Source: Rhizobiaceae bacterium (lineage in GTDB: Bacteria > Pseudomonadota > Alphaproteobacteria > Rhizobiales > Rhizobiaceae). From it: a DNA stretch of 64,000 bases. The DNA lies in the NCBI GenBank assembly GCA_028281105.1, contig JANQKQ010000025.1:1-64000 (forward strand), written 5' to 3'. This document shows positions 8,198 to 17,587 of the stretch, piece after piece. The notes under the pieces are model-generated. The model was not told the origin of the DNA. It saw nothing but the letters and a program-made list of their open reading frames with translations, and searched no databases. A program made the translations under genes and the position numbers. Within the stretch, counting starts at the first letter, position 1. Each line of letters starts with the position of its first letter.

Positions 8198-9487
8198 ATG
8201 GACAAGATCAGGGTAACCGGCGGCAACCAGCTGGAAGGCGCGATCACCATATCGGGGGCGAAGAACGCTGCTCTGCCGCTGATGATCGCCTCGCTGCTGA
8301 CCGAGGAAACGCTGACACTGGAGAACGTGCCGCATCTGGCCGACGTCGAATCACTGATCCGAATTCTCACCAATCACGGGGTCGACTACCGCGTGGAAGG
8401 CAAGCGCAAGGGCCAGGACAGCCGCCAGGGCCGCACCATCGAGTTCACCGCCGGCGCCATCGTCGACACGACCGCGCCGTATGAACTGGTCTCGCGCATG
8501 CGGGCCAGCTTCTGGGTGATCGGGCCGCTGCTGGCGCGCATGGGCGAAGCGAGGGTCTCGCTGCCCGGCGGATGCGCCATCGGCACCCGGCCGGTGGACT
8601 TGTTCATCGATGTGCTGGCGCGCTTGGGCGCCGACATCAAAATCGAAAACGGCTATGCGGTCGCCACCACGGCGGACGGCCTTGTGGGTGCGCATTACGA
8701 GTTTCCCAAGGTCTCGGTCGGCGCCACCCATGTGGCCTTGATGGCCGCCACCCTGGCGAAGGGGCGCACGGTGCTATCCAATGCCGCGCGCGAACCCGAG
8801 GTGGCGGATCTGGCCCGCTGCCTCAAGGCCATGGGCGCGAGGATCGAGGGCGAAGGCTCCTCGACGATCACGATCGACGGAGTGGAACGATTGGGCGGTG
8901 CCCGCCATCGGGTGCTGCCGGATCGCATCGAGACCGGCACCTATGCGATTGCGGTGGCGATGACCGGCGGCAACGTGCTGCTAGAAGGTGCCCGTCCGGA
9001 GCTGCTGGAGAGCGCCTTGGAAGCGCTGCGCTCGGCCGGCGTGGGCGTCGAACGCGAGAACGGCGGCATCCGGGTGACCCGCGGCAACGAGCCGATCCGG
9101 GCCGTCGACATCACCACCCAGCCCTTCCCGGGCTTTCCCACCGACCTGCAGGCCCAGTTCATGGCGCTGATGACCAGGGCGGACGGCACAGCTGAGATCA
9201 CCGAGACGATCTTCGAGAACCGCTTCATGCATGTCCAGGAACTGGCGCGGCTGGGCGCGCATATCAATCTGGATGGTCAGACGGCGGTGGTCGAAGGGGT
9301 CGACGAACTGCACGGAGCGCAGGTGATGGCAACCGATCTGCGCGCGTCGGTGTCGCTGGTGATCGCCGGGCTCGCCGCGCGCGGCACCACCACGGTCAAC
9401 CGGGTTTATCATCTCGATCGCGGTTTCGAGCGGCTGGAAGACAAGCTGTCGCGTTGCGGCGCGGTGATCGAGCGGGTCTCCGAGTAA
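8198..9487 (+). CDS. murA: UDP-N-acetylglucosamine 1-carboxyvinyltransferase
   Basis: Transfers enolpyruvate from PEP to UDP-GlcNAc, the first committed cytoplasmic step of peptidoglycan synthesis. The 429 residues form the two-domain EPSP-synthase-like fold. The PEP-contacting lysine is in SGAKNAALP (Lys22). The catalytic loop [14 protein letters not shown] carries Cys126, so the enzyme should be sensitive to fosfomycin. Later blocks include [12 protein letters not shown] and [16 protein letters not shown] good AGGGGA ribosome-binding site precedes ATG 8198. It heads the conserved plus-strand cluster that continues with DUF2948 and hisD. Confidence 0.98.
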   Translation: MDKIRVTGGNQLEGAITISGAKNAALPLMIASLLTEETLTLENVPHLADVESLIRILTNHGVDYRVEGKRKGQDSRQGRTIEFTAGAIVDTTAPYELVSRMRASFWVIGPLLARMGEARVSLPGGCAIGTRPVDLFIDVLARLGADIKIENGYAVATTADGLVGAHYEFPKVSVGATHVALMAATLAKGRTVLSNAAREPEVADLARCLKAMGARIEGEGSSTITIDGVERLGGARHRVLPDRIETGTYAIAVAMTGGNVLLEGARPELLESALEALRSAGVGVERENGGIRVTRGNEPIRAVDITTQPFPGFPTDLQAQFMALMTRADGTAEITETIFENRFMHVQELARLGAHINLDGQTAVVEGVDELHGAQVMATDLRASVSLVIAGLAARGTTTVNRVYHLDRGFERLEDKLSRCGAVIERVSE

Positions 9488-9517
9488 ACCGGTCGAACGC
9501 GAGGCCTGCGACCGGTT
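9487..9517 (+). terminator. Hairpin after murA
   Basis: AACCGGTCG (9487-9495) and CGACCGGTT (9509-9517) form a perfect 9-bp stem with a 13-nt loop starting at the murA stop codon. Only a short TTTT follows at about 9530, so termination would be partial at best; it may instead stabilise the murA mRNA end. Confidence 0.4.
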
Positions 9518-9589
9518 GCGGCAGCGGCGTTTTGGCACTAACAAACCATCCGCGAGTCTCGCCCCAATGTCAGACAAGATCTAAACCCC

Positions 9590-10021
9590 ATGGAACGGCT
9601 CAAGCTCATCGCTCTGGACAAGGAAGACCTGGCGATCATCTCGGCCCATTGCCAGGACGCCGTCGCTAAGGTCGGCGACCTGCAGTTCCTGGCCACCGAG
9701 GGCCGGTTTGCGATCGCCATGAACCGGTTCGCCTGGGAAAAGGGGGAACGTTCGAGGGAGTTCGAGCGCCGCCGAGCCATGCTGCATTTCGAACGGGTCT
9801 CCGGTGCGCAGACCCAGGGTCTCGATCGCGCGAACCCGGATCAGGTGCTGTCGCTGCTGGCGGTGACGTTCGAGCCGGGCGAACTGCCGGCCGGTCATAT
9901 TCACCTGGTGTTTTCGGGCGATGCGGCGATCCGGCTCGACGTGGAATGCATCGAGGCGCAGTTGGCCGACATGGCCGCCGCCTGGCAGACCAAGAGCCGG
10001 CCGGCGCACGAGTTGGGCTAG
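9590..10021 (+). CDS. DUF2948 family protein
   Basis: A 143-residue soluble protein of unknown function that I recognise as the small gene commonly found between murA and hisD in Hyphomicrobiales. It starts MERLKLIALDKEDLAIISAHCQDAV and contains FAIAMNRFAWE and RRAMLHFERVSG, blocks seen across this family. No catalytic motif, signal peptide or membrane segment is visible. It lies 102 bp after murA and 53 bp before hisD on the same strand. Its conserved position suggests a housekeeping role, but none is established from sequence. Confidence 0.88.
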   Translation: MERLKLIALDKEDLAIISAHCQDAVAKVGDLQFLATEGRFAIAMNRFAWEKGERSREFERRRAMLHFERVSGAQTQGLDRANPDQVLSLLAVTFEPGELPAGHIHLVFSGDAAIRLDVECIEAQLADMAAAWQTKSRPAHELG

Positions 10022-10073
10022 CTTCATCGCCCGAGCCGATTTGCCGTAACCCATTACCAATCGAGGTGCCTTC

Positions 10074-11366
10074 GTGGTTCTTCGCCTCAACGCCAAAGAC
10101 CCCGAGTTTGACCAGCGGTTCGAGCGGCTGGCCCAGGCCGAGCGAGCCGGCTCGGCTGATGTGAGCAGCGCGGTCGCCGAGATCATCGAGGCGGTGCGCG
10201 CACGCGGAGACGAAGCGGTTGGCGACCTGACGAAACGCTTCGATCGCATCGATCTGCCGCCGGCCAGGTTCCGGGTCGGAGAGGACGAGATCGCCGCTGC
10301 GGCAGCCTCAATCGACGGGGAAACGCGGCAGGCGCTTGAACTGGCGCATCGGCGCATCGAAGCCCATCATCGCCGCCAAGTTCCCCAGGACGACGTCTAT
10401 ACCGACGAGACGGGCGTCGAGCTGGGCGGGCGGTGGACGGCGATCGGAGCGGTCGGCCTGTACGTACCCGGCGGCACCGCCAGCTATCCCAGTTCGGTGT
10501 TGATGAACGCGGTGCCGGCGCGGGTGGCCGGGGTCGAACGCATCGTCATGACGGTGCCGGCGCCCGACGGTAAGCTCAATCCTCTGGTGCTGGCCGCTGC
10601 GCAGATCGCCGGGGTCGATGAGGTCTACCGCGTCGGCGGCGCTCAGGCGATCGCCGCGCTGGCCTTCGGCACACAGACTATCCGACCGGTCGACAAGATC
10701 ACCGGCCCGGGCAACGCCTATGTGGCGGAGGCCAAGCGCCAGGTGTTCGGGACCGTCGGCATCGACATGATCGCCGGGCCGTCAGAAGTGGTGGTGGTGG
10801 CCGACGGCGCCAACGATCCCGCCTGGATCGCCGCCGACCTCCTTGCACAGGCCGAACATGACGAGGCCGCCCGGTCCATCCTGATCACGGATGATGTGGA
10901 TTTCGCCGATGCGGTGGAGCGCGCGCTCGACGATCAGCTCAAGACCCTGCCCCGCGCCGACATCGCCTCGGCCAGCTGGCGCGAACAGGGTGCCATCGTC
11001 ATCGTGGAAAGCCTGTCGCACGCGCCGGCGTTGGTCGACGCGTTGGCGCCGGAACATCTGGAGATCGCCACCGAGTATCCCGACGAGTTGCTGGCCAGGG
11101 TGCACAACGCGGGTGCGGTTTTCGTCGGCCGGCATACGCCCGAGGCGATCGGCGACTATGTCGCCGGCACCAATCACGTTCTGCCGACCGCACGCTCGGC
11201 GCGCTTCTCATCCGGTCTTTCCGTCATTGATTTCATGAAACGCACCTCGATCGTGCGCTGCGGACCGGAGCAACTGGCCGCGCTCGGGCCCGCGGCGATC
11301 ACCCTGGCCCGGGCCGAGGAACTTGACGGCCATGGCAGATCGGTGTCTGTGCGCACCAACAGGTAG
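10074..11366 (+). CDS. hisD: Histidinol dehydrogenase
   Basis: Zn-dependent NAD enzyme performing the last two oxidations of histidine synthesis (L-histidinol to L-histidine). At 430 residues it has normal length. Visible blocks are AIGAVGLYVPGGTASYPSS (about 123-141), RVGGAQAIAALAFGT (186-200), GPGNAYVAEAKR (211-222), and LLAQAEHD (256-263), where Gln259 and His262 match family zinc ligands. LAPEHLEI and FVGRHTPEAIGDYVAG follow. The start is GTG 10074, preceded by GAGG at about 7 bases. The other his genes are elsewhere, as is common for hisD in this group. Confidence 0.97.
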   Translation: MVLRLNAKDPEFDQRFERLAQAERAGSADVSSAVAEIIEAVRARGDEAVGDLTKRFDRIDLPPARFRVGEDEIAAAAASIDGETRQALELAHRRIEAHHRRQVPQDDVYTDETGVELGGRWTAIGAVGLYVPGGTASYPSSVLMNAVPARVAGVERIVMTVPAPDGKLNPLVLAAAQIAGVDEVYRVGGAQAIAALAFGTQTIRPVDKITGPGNAYVAEAKRQVFGTVGIDMIAGPSEVVVVADGANDPAWIAADLLAQAEHDEAARSILITDDVDFADAVERALDDQLKTLPRADIASASWREQGAIVIVESLSHAPALVDALAPEHLEIATEYPDELLARVHNAGAVFVGRHTPEAIGDYVAGTNHVLPTARSARFSSGLSVIDFMKRTSIVRCGPEQLAALGPAAITLARAEELDGHGRSVSVRTNR

Positions 11367-11411
11367 GGCCTCCCAATCCCGGGCGGCCGCAATCGCGGGG
11401 ACCGCTGGCCG

Positions 11412-11894
11412 GTGTCGCAACAGTCCACATATCGCCTTGTCGACGTGACCCTCGACGATCGCTCGATCGGCCGGGCGACACCGGACATCGAGCACGAGCG
11501 CGCGGTGGCGATTTTCGATCTCATCGAGGAGAACTCGTTCCGCCCGGTCGCCGACGAAGGTGGGCCGTACAAGCTGATCCTGTCGGTGGCGGAGCAGCGG
11601 CTGGTGTTCGACATCCGCCGCGAGAACGACGAGCAGGTCGCCGTGCACATGCTGTCGCTGACCCCGTTCAAGCGGGTAGTCAAGGACTACTTTATGGTCT
11701 GCGAGAGCTACTACGAGGCGATCCGCATCGCCTCGCCCAGCCAGATCGAAGCGATCGACATGGGCCGGCGCGGGCTGCACAACGAGGGTTCGCAAACCCT
11801 GCAGGAGCGGCTCGCTGGAAAGATCGAGCTCGACTTCGACACCGCCCGGCGCTTGTTCACCCTGCTTTGCGTGCTGCACTGGCGTGGTCTATGA
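11412..11894 (+). CDS. UPF0262 family protein
   Basis: A 160-residue uncharacterised cytoplasmic protein found downstream of hisD in many Hyphomicrobiales. Recognisable blocks are [42 protein letters not shown] and [20 protein letters not shown]. No enzyme motif is apparent. The start used is GTG 11412; no strong ribosome-binding site was noticed. Its stop overlaps the ATG of the next gene as ATGA, so it is translationally coupled to the phosphatase-like gene, which suggests a shared function. Confidence 0.9.
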   Translation: MSQQSTYRLVDVTLDDRSIGRATPDIEHERAVAIFDLIEENSFRPVADEGGPYKLILSVAEQRLVFDIRRENDEQVAVHMLSLTPFKRVVKDYFMVCESYYEAIRIASPSQIEAIDMGRRGLHNEGSQTLQERLAGKIELDFDTARRLFTLLCVLHWRGL

Positions 11895-12349
11895 GCGAGC
11901 GGCGCGGTTCGACGTCTCCAGGCTCCTCGTCGCCAAGTTCCGTGCTGTTCGTATGCGGCCTGAACGCCATCCGATCGCCGATGGCGGAGAATCTCGCCAA
12001 GCGGCTGCTGGGCACGGCGATGTTCATTCAGTCGGCCGGGGTCGAGGCGGGCGACCGCGATCTGTTCGCCGAGGAAGTCATGGGCGAGCTCGGCCTCGAT
12101 ATCTCCACCCACAAGCCGACCATGCTCGACGATCTGGACGACAGCTATTTCGATCTGATCATCACCTTAGCGCCGGAGGCGCACCACAGGGCGCTGCAGA
12201 TGGCCGGCGCGCAGGCCGTTGAGGTGGAGTACTGGCCGACCATGGACCCGTCGGCGGTCGCCGGCAGCCGGGGGCAGATTCTCGAAGCCTACCGCCAGAC
12301 CCGCGATTATCTGGAGGCGCGCATCCGCGCCCGGTTCGGCATCGAGTGA
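11891..12349 (+). CDS. Low-molecular-weight protein tyrosine phosphatase family protein
   Basis: A 152-residue protein with the LMW-PTP P-loop [13 protein letters not shown] (Cys22, Arg28, CX5R followed by Ser), and an Asp-Pro pair in WPTMDPS at the place of the general acid. The usual CxGNxCRSP signature is altered to CGLNAIRSP, so activity toward phosphotyrosine is uncertain; arsenate-reductase-like relatives exist in the same superfamily. ATG 11891 is preferred over an upstream TTG because it gives the ATGA overlap with UPF0262. The first 16 residues are Ser/Gly-rich and look disordered. It sits in the conserved hisD-infA interval. Confidence 0.88.
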   Translation: MSERRGSTSPGSSSPSSVLFVCGLNAIRSPMAENLAKRLLGTAMFIQSAGVEAGDRDLFAEEVMGELGLDISTHKPTMLDDLDDSYFDLIITLAPEAHHRALQMAGAQAVEVEYWPTMDPSAVAGSRGQILEAYRQTRDYLEARIRARFGIE

Positions 12350-12436
12350 GAAAAACACGCGCCTACAAGCCGGTTCACAAACGCATCAAGCTGGGGTAGG
12401 TTCCGCCGCACTTTTTTCAGATTCACATGGGAACGA

Positions 12437-12655
12437 ATGGCAAAAGAAGAAGTCTTGGAGTTTCCGGGCGTCGTGACCGAGTTGCTGCCGAACGCGACGT
12501 TCCGGGTCAAGCTTGAGAACGATCACGAAATCATCGCCCACACCGCCGGGCGCATGCGCAAGAACCGCATCCGGGTTCTGGCCGGCGACAAGGTTCTGGT
12601 TGAGATGACGCCCTATGACCTGACCAAGGGGCGCATCACCTACCGTTTCAAATAA
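12437..12655 (+). CDS. infA: Translation initiation factor IF-1
   Basis: The 72 residues make up a complete OB-fold S1-type protein, matching the typical length exactly. It starts [20 protein letters not shown] and contains the RNA-binding [19 protein letters not shown] block and ends [14 protein letters not shown], as in essentially all bacterial IF-1. It binds the 30S A site and cooperates with IF-2 and IF-3 at initiation. It lies 87 bp after the phosphatase-like gene and 27 bp before maf. Confidence 0.99.
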   Translation: MAKEEVLEFPGVVTELLPNATFRVKLENDHEIIAHTAGRMRKNRIRVLAGDKVLVEMTPYDLTKGRITYRFK

Positions 12656-12682
12656 GCGACGAACAAACCTGCGGGGAGTTCT

Positions 12683-13306
12683 ATGACGGGGAGGCCCAAG
12701 CTGGTGTTGGCATCCGGCTCGCCACGCCGGCTGCAGCTGTTGCAGCAGGCCGGCATCGAGCCCGATCACCTCACTCCCGTTAATGCCGACGAAACGCCGC
12801 AGAAGGGCGAACAGCCGCGCTCGCTGGCCAAGCGCCTGGCCAAGGAAAAGCTGGCGCTGGCGCAGGAAAACGCGGCGCGCTCGCCCGAACTGCAGGGTGG
12901 CTTCATCGTCACCGCCGACACGGTGGTGGGACTGGGCCGGCGCATCCTGCCCAAAGTCGACACGCTGGACGAAGCCTCCATGTCTCTGCGGCTCCTGTCC
13001 GGCCGCTCCCACCGGGTCTATACCGGGGTCAGTCTGCTGACGCCCAAGGGCGCGGTGCGCCACCGGCTGGTGGAGACGCGGGTGCGGTTCAAACGGCTGT
13101 CGCGAGATGAGCTAGAAGCCTACCTGGCGTCGGGCGAATGGCGTGGCAAGGCCGGCGCCTATGCGATCCAGGGACTTGCCGGCAGCTTCGTCGTCAAGCT
13201 GGTGGGTTCGTATACTAACGTGGTTGGCCTACCGCTCTACGAGACCATCTCGCTGCTGGTGGGCGAGGGCTATCCCGTGCACTTCAACTGGCTTAATAAG
13301 GCCTAG
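12683..13306 (+). CDS. maf: Maf family nucleotide pyrophosphatase
   Basis: A 207-residue house-cleaning enzyme that hydrolyses non-canonical or excess NTPs to NMP and PPi. Family marks are [17 protein letters not shown] near the start, the alternating E-K-L pattern [14 protein letters not shown], the catalytic-region [14 protein letters not shown] and [14 protein letters not shown], and [16 protein letters not shown]. Members divide into dTTP/UTP and m7GTP types; I cannot place this one securely. It follows infA by 27 bp. In related genomes a short yacG-like gene often follows; here a foreign-looking ABC exporter begins 79 bp later. Confidence 0.95.
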   Translation: MTGRPKLVLASGSPRRLQLLQQAGIEPDHLTPVNADETPQKGEQPRSLAKRLAKEKLALAQENAARSPELQGGFIVTADTVVGLGRRILPKVDTLDEASMSLRLLSGRSHRVYTGVSLLTPKGAVRHRLVETRVRFKRLSRDELEAYLASGEWRGKAGAYAIQGLAGSFVVKLVGSYTNVVGLPLYETISLLVGEGYPVHFNWLNKA

Positions 13307-13385
13307 GCTGTGTCGAGGTTCTGATTTCGAGCGTGGATTAGCCCGGATCGGAAACCTGGATTAACCCCGACCCTGGAGCATCATC

Positions 13386-14267
13386 TTGGAACCCGCTATC
13401 CGCGCGCGCGGCTTGACTAAGAGCTATGGAGCGCTTTGCGCCGTGTCCGGCCTGGATCTGGACATCGGCCAGGGCGAGGCGTTCGGCCTTCTGGGACCCA
13501 ACGGCGCGGGCAAATCGACTACGATCAACCTGATGCTGGGCCTCATCCGACCGAGCGCCGGCTCGGTTGATATACTCGGTTATCCTGCCGGTGCGAACGC
13601 GGCACGGCAGGCCGTCGGATATGTGGCCCAGGACAGCGATTTCCCGCTCAACCTGACTGCCCGGGAAATCCTCAACCTGGTCACCAGCCATTATCGCGAC
13701 CCGGTTCCGGGGGCGGAGCTGGTCGACGATTTCGAACTGCAGGCGCTGGTCGACCGCCAGGCCGGCGGGTTTTCCGGCGGCGAGCGCCGCAGGCTGGCGC
13801 TGGCGCTGGCTTTCGCCGGGCGGGGCCGGATTGTCTTTCTGGACGAACCGACCACCGGGCTCGACGGCGCGGCCCGCAGGCGCTTCTGGAACCGGGCCAA
13901 GGCCCATGTCCAGGACGGCGGGACCCTGGTGATCACCACCCATCAGCTCAACGAGATCGAAGACGTCGCGAAACGGATCTGCGTCATCGACCACGGCGAA
14001 ATCCGCCTGGAGGGCACTGTGGAGTACATCCGCCGGCAGCTCGGGCGCAAGACCATCCGGTTCGCCTGCGACGGCCTGCCGGATCTTTCACCGGTTTCGG
14101 CGGTGCACGAATCCGACGGGATCTATCAGATCGTCAGCGCGGACGCGGACGAGGTCGTGCGGCAGCTCGTCGCCAGCGGCGCCGCTTTCCGGGATCTGGA
14201 AATCGTCGGCGCATCGCTGGAGGAGGCGATCGAAAGCCTGATGCCCGAGGCGGGAGAAATCCGATGA
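13386..14267 (+). CDS. ABC-2 type exporter ATP-binding protein
   Basis: A 293-residue nucleotide-binding subunit. Walker A GPNGAGKST is at 37-45, the signature FSGGERRR at 129-136, Walker B with D-loop FLDEPTTGLD at 151-160, and the H-loop in ITTHQLNEIED. The C-terminal 80 residues are the regulatory extension seen in drug- and lipid-exporting ABC-2 systems. The start codon is TTG 13386 with GGAG about 7 bases upstream; no ATG fits. Its stop overlaps the permease start as ATGA. The substrate is not readable; MDR- or NatA-like export is the general expectation. Confidence 0.92.
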   Translation: MEPAIRARGLTKSYGALCAVSGLDLDIGQGEAFGLLGPNGAGKSTTINLMLGLIRPSAGSVDILGYPAGANAARQAVGYVAQDSDFPLNLTAREILNLVTSHYRDPVPGAELVDDFELQALVDRQAGGFSGGERRRLALALAFAGRGRIVFLDEPTTGLDGAARRRFWNRAKAHVQDGGTLVITTHQLNEIEDVAKRICVIDHGEIRLEGTVEYIRRQLGRKTIRFACDGLPDLSPVSAVHESDGIYQIVSADADEVVRQLVASGAAFRDLEIVGASLEEAIESLMPEAGEIR

Positions 14268-14998
14268 ACGCGCGACGCTATGGGATTTCCGCCGTGCTTC
14301 ACCTCAAGTCGCTGTTGCGCATGCCGGCCTACTGGGTTCCCACCCTGTTGTTCCCGGCCATGCTGTTCTCCATGTTCGGGATCGGCGCACGGGGCCAGAT
14401 CGCGGACTACCGTATGGCGTCGTTCGTCGTTTTCGCCGTCATCGGGGTTGCGTTCTTCCAGTTCGGTGTTTCCATCGCCAACGACCGCGAAAGCCATTGG
14501 GAGCGATACCGGCGCACGCTGCCCGGTAGCGTCGGGCCACGCCTGGCCGCACAGCTCGCCTCGGCGCTGGTCTTCACGATCCTGACGGCAAGTTTGGTGA
14601 TCGCCGCTGCCTACACCCTCTCCTACCCGACATTGGGACCGGGAGGCGTCGCCGGCCTTATCGCCGCCGCCGTTGTCATTACCGTACCGTTCACTTTCCT
14701 TGGCATCGCCTTGGGCTATTGGACCAACTCCAAGTCCGCGGTCGCGGTGGCCAACCTCGTCTATCTGCCGCTCGCCTATGTGGGCGGGCTGTGGCTGCCG
14801 CCGGCCAGCCTGCCCGCCAGTGTGGCCGACCTCTCGCCATACACGCCGACGCGGCACGCAGGCGAGATCGTGTGGGCGATCGTCGACGGACGGGCGGTCC
14901 CGGCCTCCAGCCTGGCATGGCTTATCGGATTCCTGCTTCTGTTTGCCGCCCTCGCCTATTGGGGCTATCGGCGCGATGAACGCAAACGCTATGCCTGA
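14264..14998 (+). CDS. ABC-2 type exporter permease
   Basis: A 244-residue inner-membrane protein with about six hydrophobic helices (roughly 19-37, 50-72, 97-120, 128-154, 161-181 and 218-238), the standard ABC-2 topology. It contains the helix-breaking GIALGYWTNSKSAVAVANL block and PYTPTRHAGEIVWAIVDG near the end, typical of the family. It is coupled by a 4-bp overlap to the ATPase gene and forms the membrane half of that exporter. Confidence 0.9.
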   Translation: MNARRYGISAVLHLKSLLRMPAYWVPTLLFPAMLFSMFGIGARGQIADYRMASFVVFAVIGVAFFQFGVSIANDRESHWERYRRTLPGSVGPRLAAQLASALVFTILTASLVIAAAYTLSYPTLGPGGVAGLIAAAVVITVPFTFLGIALGYWTNSKSAVAVANLVYLPLAYVGGLWLPPASLPASVADLSPYTPTRHAGEIVWAIVDGRAVPASSLAWLIGFLLLFAALAYWGYRRDERKRYA

Positions 14999-15058
14999 CG
15001 ATTCGCGTCGGTTCACCTGTCCTCCTTTTTGCGAGCCTCGCGAAACCATGAACCTCCG

Positions 15059-16273
15059 ATGACGGCTTCCACGGTCACCGCGCCCCGACTGGCCACGCTC
15101 GTGCTGCTCACCGCGCTTTCGGTGCTTTCGCTCAACATGTTCCTGCCGTCGCTGCCGAACATGGCGCGCGACTTCGGCGCCGACTACGCGCTCGTCAATC
15201 TGTCGGTGGCCGGCTATCTGGGCATCACCGCACTGTTGCAGTTGATTGTGGGGCCCATGTCGGACCGGTTCGGGCGACGGCGGGTGGGCCTGGTGGCGCT
15301 GTCCATCTACATCGTCGCGTCGGTGGGCTGTGCGCTGTCGACCGACATCTGGCTGTTTCTGACGTTCCGGGTGGCGCAGGGGATCATCGTCACCGGCTGG
15401 GTGGTGTCGCTGGCGGTGATCCGGGACACTTCACCGCCCAACGAGGCGGCCAGCCGCATCGGCTATGTGACCATGGCGATGGCGATCGCGCCGATGCTCG
15501 GGCCGACGCTTGGCGGCGTGCTCGACGAGCTGTTCGGATGGCGGGCGAATTTCTGGACGTTTGCGGGCCTGGGGGTGATCGCATGGTTGATCTGCTGGTT
15601 CGACCTGCACGAGACCAACACCAGTCCGTCCATGACCTTTGCAAAGCAGTTTCGCGATTTTCCGCACCTGTTCCGCTCACGGCGGTTCTGGGGCTATGCG
15701 TTGTGCATCGCTTCGTCGACCGGCGCGTTCTTTTCGTTCGTCAGCGGCGCGCCGCTGGTGGCCCAGTCGATCCTGTCGGTGTCGCCGGCGACATTGGGCA
15801 TCTACATCGGCATCATCACGGCGGGTTTCATGGTCGGCAGCTTTCTGTCGGGCCGGTTCGCGTCGCGGACCGAACTGACCACCATGATGATCATCGGCCG
15901 GGTCGCAGCATGCTGCGGCCCGCTGGCGGGGCTGGCGCTGTTTGCGGCGGGGTTCGTGAACGTGTTCTCGCTGTTCGGGGTTGTGGTGCTGGTCGGCTTC
16001 GGCAACGGCCTGACCATGCCCAGCGCCAATGCCGGCGCGCTCTCGGTGCGCCCGCAGCTGGCCGGTAGCGCCGCCGGATTGACCGGCGCGTTGACGGTGG
16101 GCGCGGGGGCCGTGCTGACATCGATCACCGGTGCGGTCATCAGCCCTCAAAACGCGCCTTACGCGCTGCACGGCATCATGTTGACGGCAACTGCGATCGG
16201 GCTGGCCGCCGCGCTATACGTGCTCACGATCGATCGGCGCGAGCGCCGCACCGCCACGGCAGATGCCGCCTGA
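15059..16273 (+). CDS. MFS multidrug efflux transporter, Bcr/CflA type
   Basis: A 404-residue 12-TM major-facilitator protein. Typical DHA1 features are LNMFLPSLPNMARDFG in helix 1, GPMSDRFGRRRV in the loop between helices 2 and 3 (motif A), and helix-5 GPTLGGVLDELFGWRANFW, a Bcr/CflA-like motif C region. It should exchange protons for drugs across the inner membrane; the drug is unknown. ATG 15059 is chosen over a TTG at 15029 because it opens directly on the first helix. It follows the ABC exporter by 60 bp on the same strand and may belong to the same resistance cluster. Confidence 0.92.
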   Translation: MTASTVTAPRLATLVLLTALSVLSLNMFLPSLPNMARDFGADYALVNLSVAGYLGITALLQLIVGPMSDRFGRRRVGLVALSIYIVASVGCALSTDIWLFLTFRVAQGIIVTGWVVSLAVIRDTSPPNEAASRIGYVTMAMAIAPMLGPTLGGVLDELFGWRANFWTFAGLGVIAWLICWFDLHETNTSPSMTFAKQFRDFPHLFRSRRFWGYALCIASSTGAFFSFVSGAPLVAQSILSVSPATLGIYIGIITAGFMVGSFLSGRFASRTELTTMMIIGRVAACCGPLAGLALFAAGFVNVFSLFGVVVLVGFGNGLTMPSANAGALSVRPQLAGSAAGLTGALTVGAGAVLTSITGAVISPQNAPYALHGIMLTATAIGLAAALYVLTIDRRERRTATADAA

Positions 16274-16300
16274 CCACAACGCACTGCGGGTTCGGTCAGA

Positions 16301-17494
16301 TCAATCGAGCAGGCCCAAAGCCGTTGCGAGAACCGGATCGTCACCGCTGCGGACCTGCGGGGCGGTGGATCGCACGACGATATCGGGACAAAGATCACCG
16401 GCCGCGATCATGTGCTCGGCGATTTCAGGCGGCGTGAGCGGGGTCGGGCTGCCGGTCTGCCAGTCGTGAAAGCCGGTGGAATATCTGACCAGGGCCTTCG
16501 TCGCCGGCAGTTCGATGGTGTCGCCTTCTGCGAAAAACCGGGTTCGATCGCCCATGGGCTCGCCGACAATGCGCACGCGATCGGCCAGATGAGCTTTGAG
16601 CAGGGCCACAAAGACGATCGCCGCCGAGAACGTGAATTTGTCGACCAGGGCAATGCACGCGCTTCCGCGCCAGGCGTTCCTGAGCGTCGTCACCAGCGGC
16701 AGGGTTTTGAGAAAGTCGCCGCCGGGATTGCCGCGGCAATCGATGATCAGGCCGGCTTGTGGATCGTCTAGAACGGCTTGCCGGGCGCGCGCTATGTGTG
16801 TCTCTACCTCGCCCTCGGGCGACGGAGCGAAGTCGCGCAGGCGCAGCCGTATCGGCCGGCGGTTGGCGTCGGCGTGATCCCGACCGACGGTTCGCGGCGC
16901 GTAGTCGTCGCAGCCGGGCTGGAGAAAACCGGTCTCCCATGTCGGATAAAGCGCTTGGGCCGAATGCGCATCGTCTATGCGCACTTCGACGGTGCGAACG
17001 GACCCTGCGTTGCAGTCAAATTCGTAGCGTATCGAGTTGCGATCGCCTGAAGCGCCGACGGTCGCGAGCGCGGCGGGCCACGCCAGCATGATGTTCCCTA
17101 TCGCCTGCCTGCGCGCCGGGGTACCGGCCAGCAGCGGAGCGAATTGCCCCATAAGATGCTCGAGCGGATGTCCGTTGACCTGCGTCAGCCGGCAGTCGAT
17201 GAATTCGGCATACTCGGCCGGCGCGGCTGTCAGCCAATAGGCGTCACCGAGGCAGACGAAGCGCAGCGGTGCGGCGTTAATCGCGGGGTTGGGAATGATG
17301 CGCGTGTGGCCGTTTCCCGCCAGGGCGAACAGGCGCATCGCCGCTAGAAGGAAGGCTTCTTTGTCTTCGGCGCGCGCCAAATCATCCAAGCGACGCAGAT
17401 GTTCGTCGATCTGCCGGGGCTCCACCTCGCCGAACGAGGGATCGCGCCCGCGCACGATCTGCCCGAGAATATCCATATCCAGCGAGAAGCTCAC
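16301..17494 (-). CDS. S41-type peptidase-like protein
   Basis: A 397-residue cytoplasmic-looking protein without a signal peptide. GNGHTRI (His63) matches the conserved His block of tricorn/IRBP-type S41 proteins, LIIDCRGNPGGDFL (249-262) is the core strand, and DKFTFSAA (Ser290) is where the nucleophile sits. The lysine of CtpA-type enzymes (GKG motif) is absent, so it would be a Ser/His type. GTG 17494 is the start used; the frame stays open another 80 bp upstream without ATG or GTG, so the N-terminus is uncertain. It lies 93 bp after the GFA gene. Its substrate is unknown. Confidence 0.8.
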   Translation of the reverse strand: MSFSLDMDILGQIVRGRDPSFGEVEPRQIDEHLRRLDDLARAEDKEAFLLAAMRLFALAGNGHTRIIPNPAINAAPLRFVCLGDAYWLTAAPAEYAEFIDCRLTQVNGHPLEHLMGQFAPLLAGTPARRQAIGNIMLAWPAALATVGASGDRNSIRYEFDCNAGSVRTVEVRIDDAHSAQALYPTWETGFLQPGCDDYAPRTVGRDHADANRRPIRLRLRDFAPSPEGEVETHIARARQAVLDDPQAGLIIDCRGNPGGDFLKTLPLVTTLRNAWRGSACIALVDKFTFSAAIVFVALLKAHLADRVRIVGEPMGDRTRFFAEGDTIELPATKALVRYSTGFHDWQTGSPTPLTPPEIAEHMIAAGDLCPDIVVRSTAPQVRSGDDPVLATALGLLD

Positions 17495-17587
17495 ACGCCC
17501 AGCGTCGCAAAACCGCAGCCGGTTGTCGACGCCGCCGGGCGTGGTGTCTTCCGCCGCGGCCCCCAGCCTAGCAGCTCGCCTAGGCCG

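Noticed and set aside
9487..9517. Strong intrinsic terminator after murA
   Set aside because: The stem is perfect but no proper T-run follows, so it is listed only as a hairpin with low confidence.
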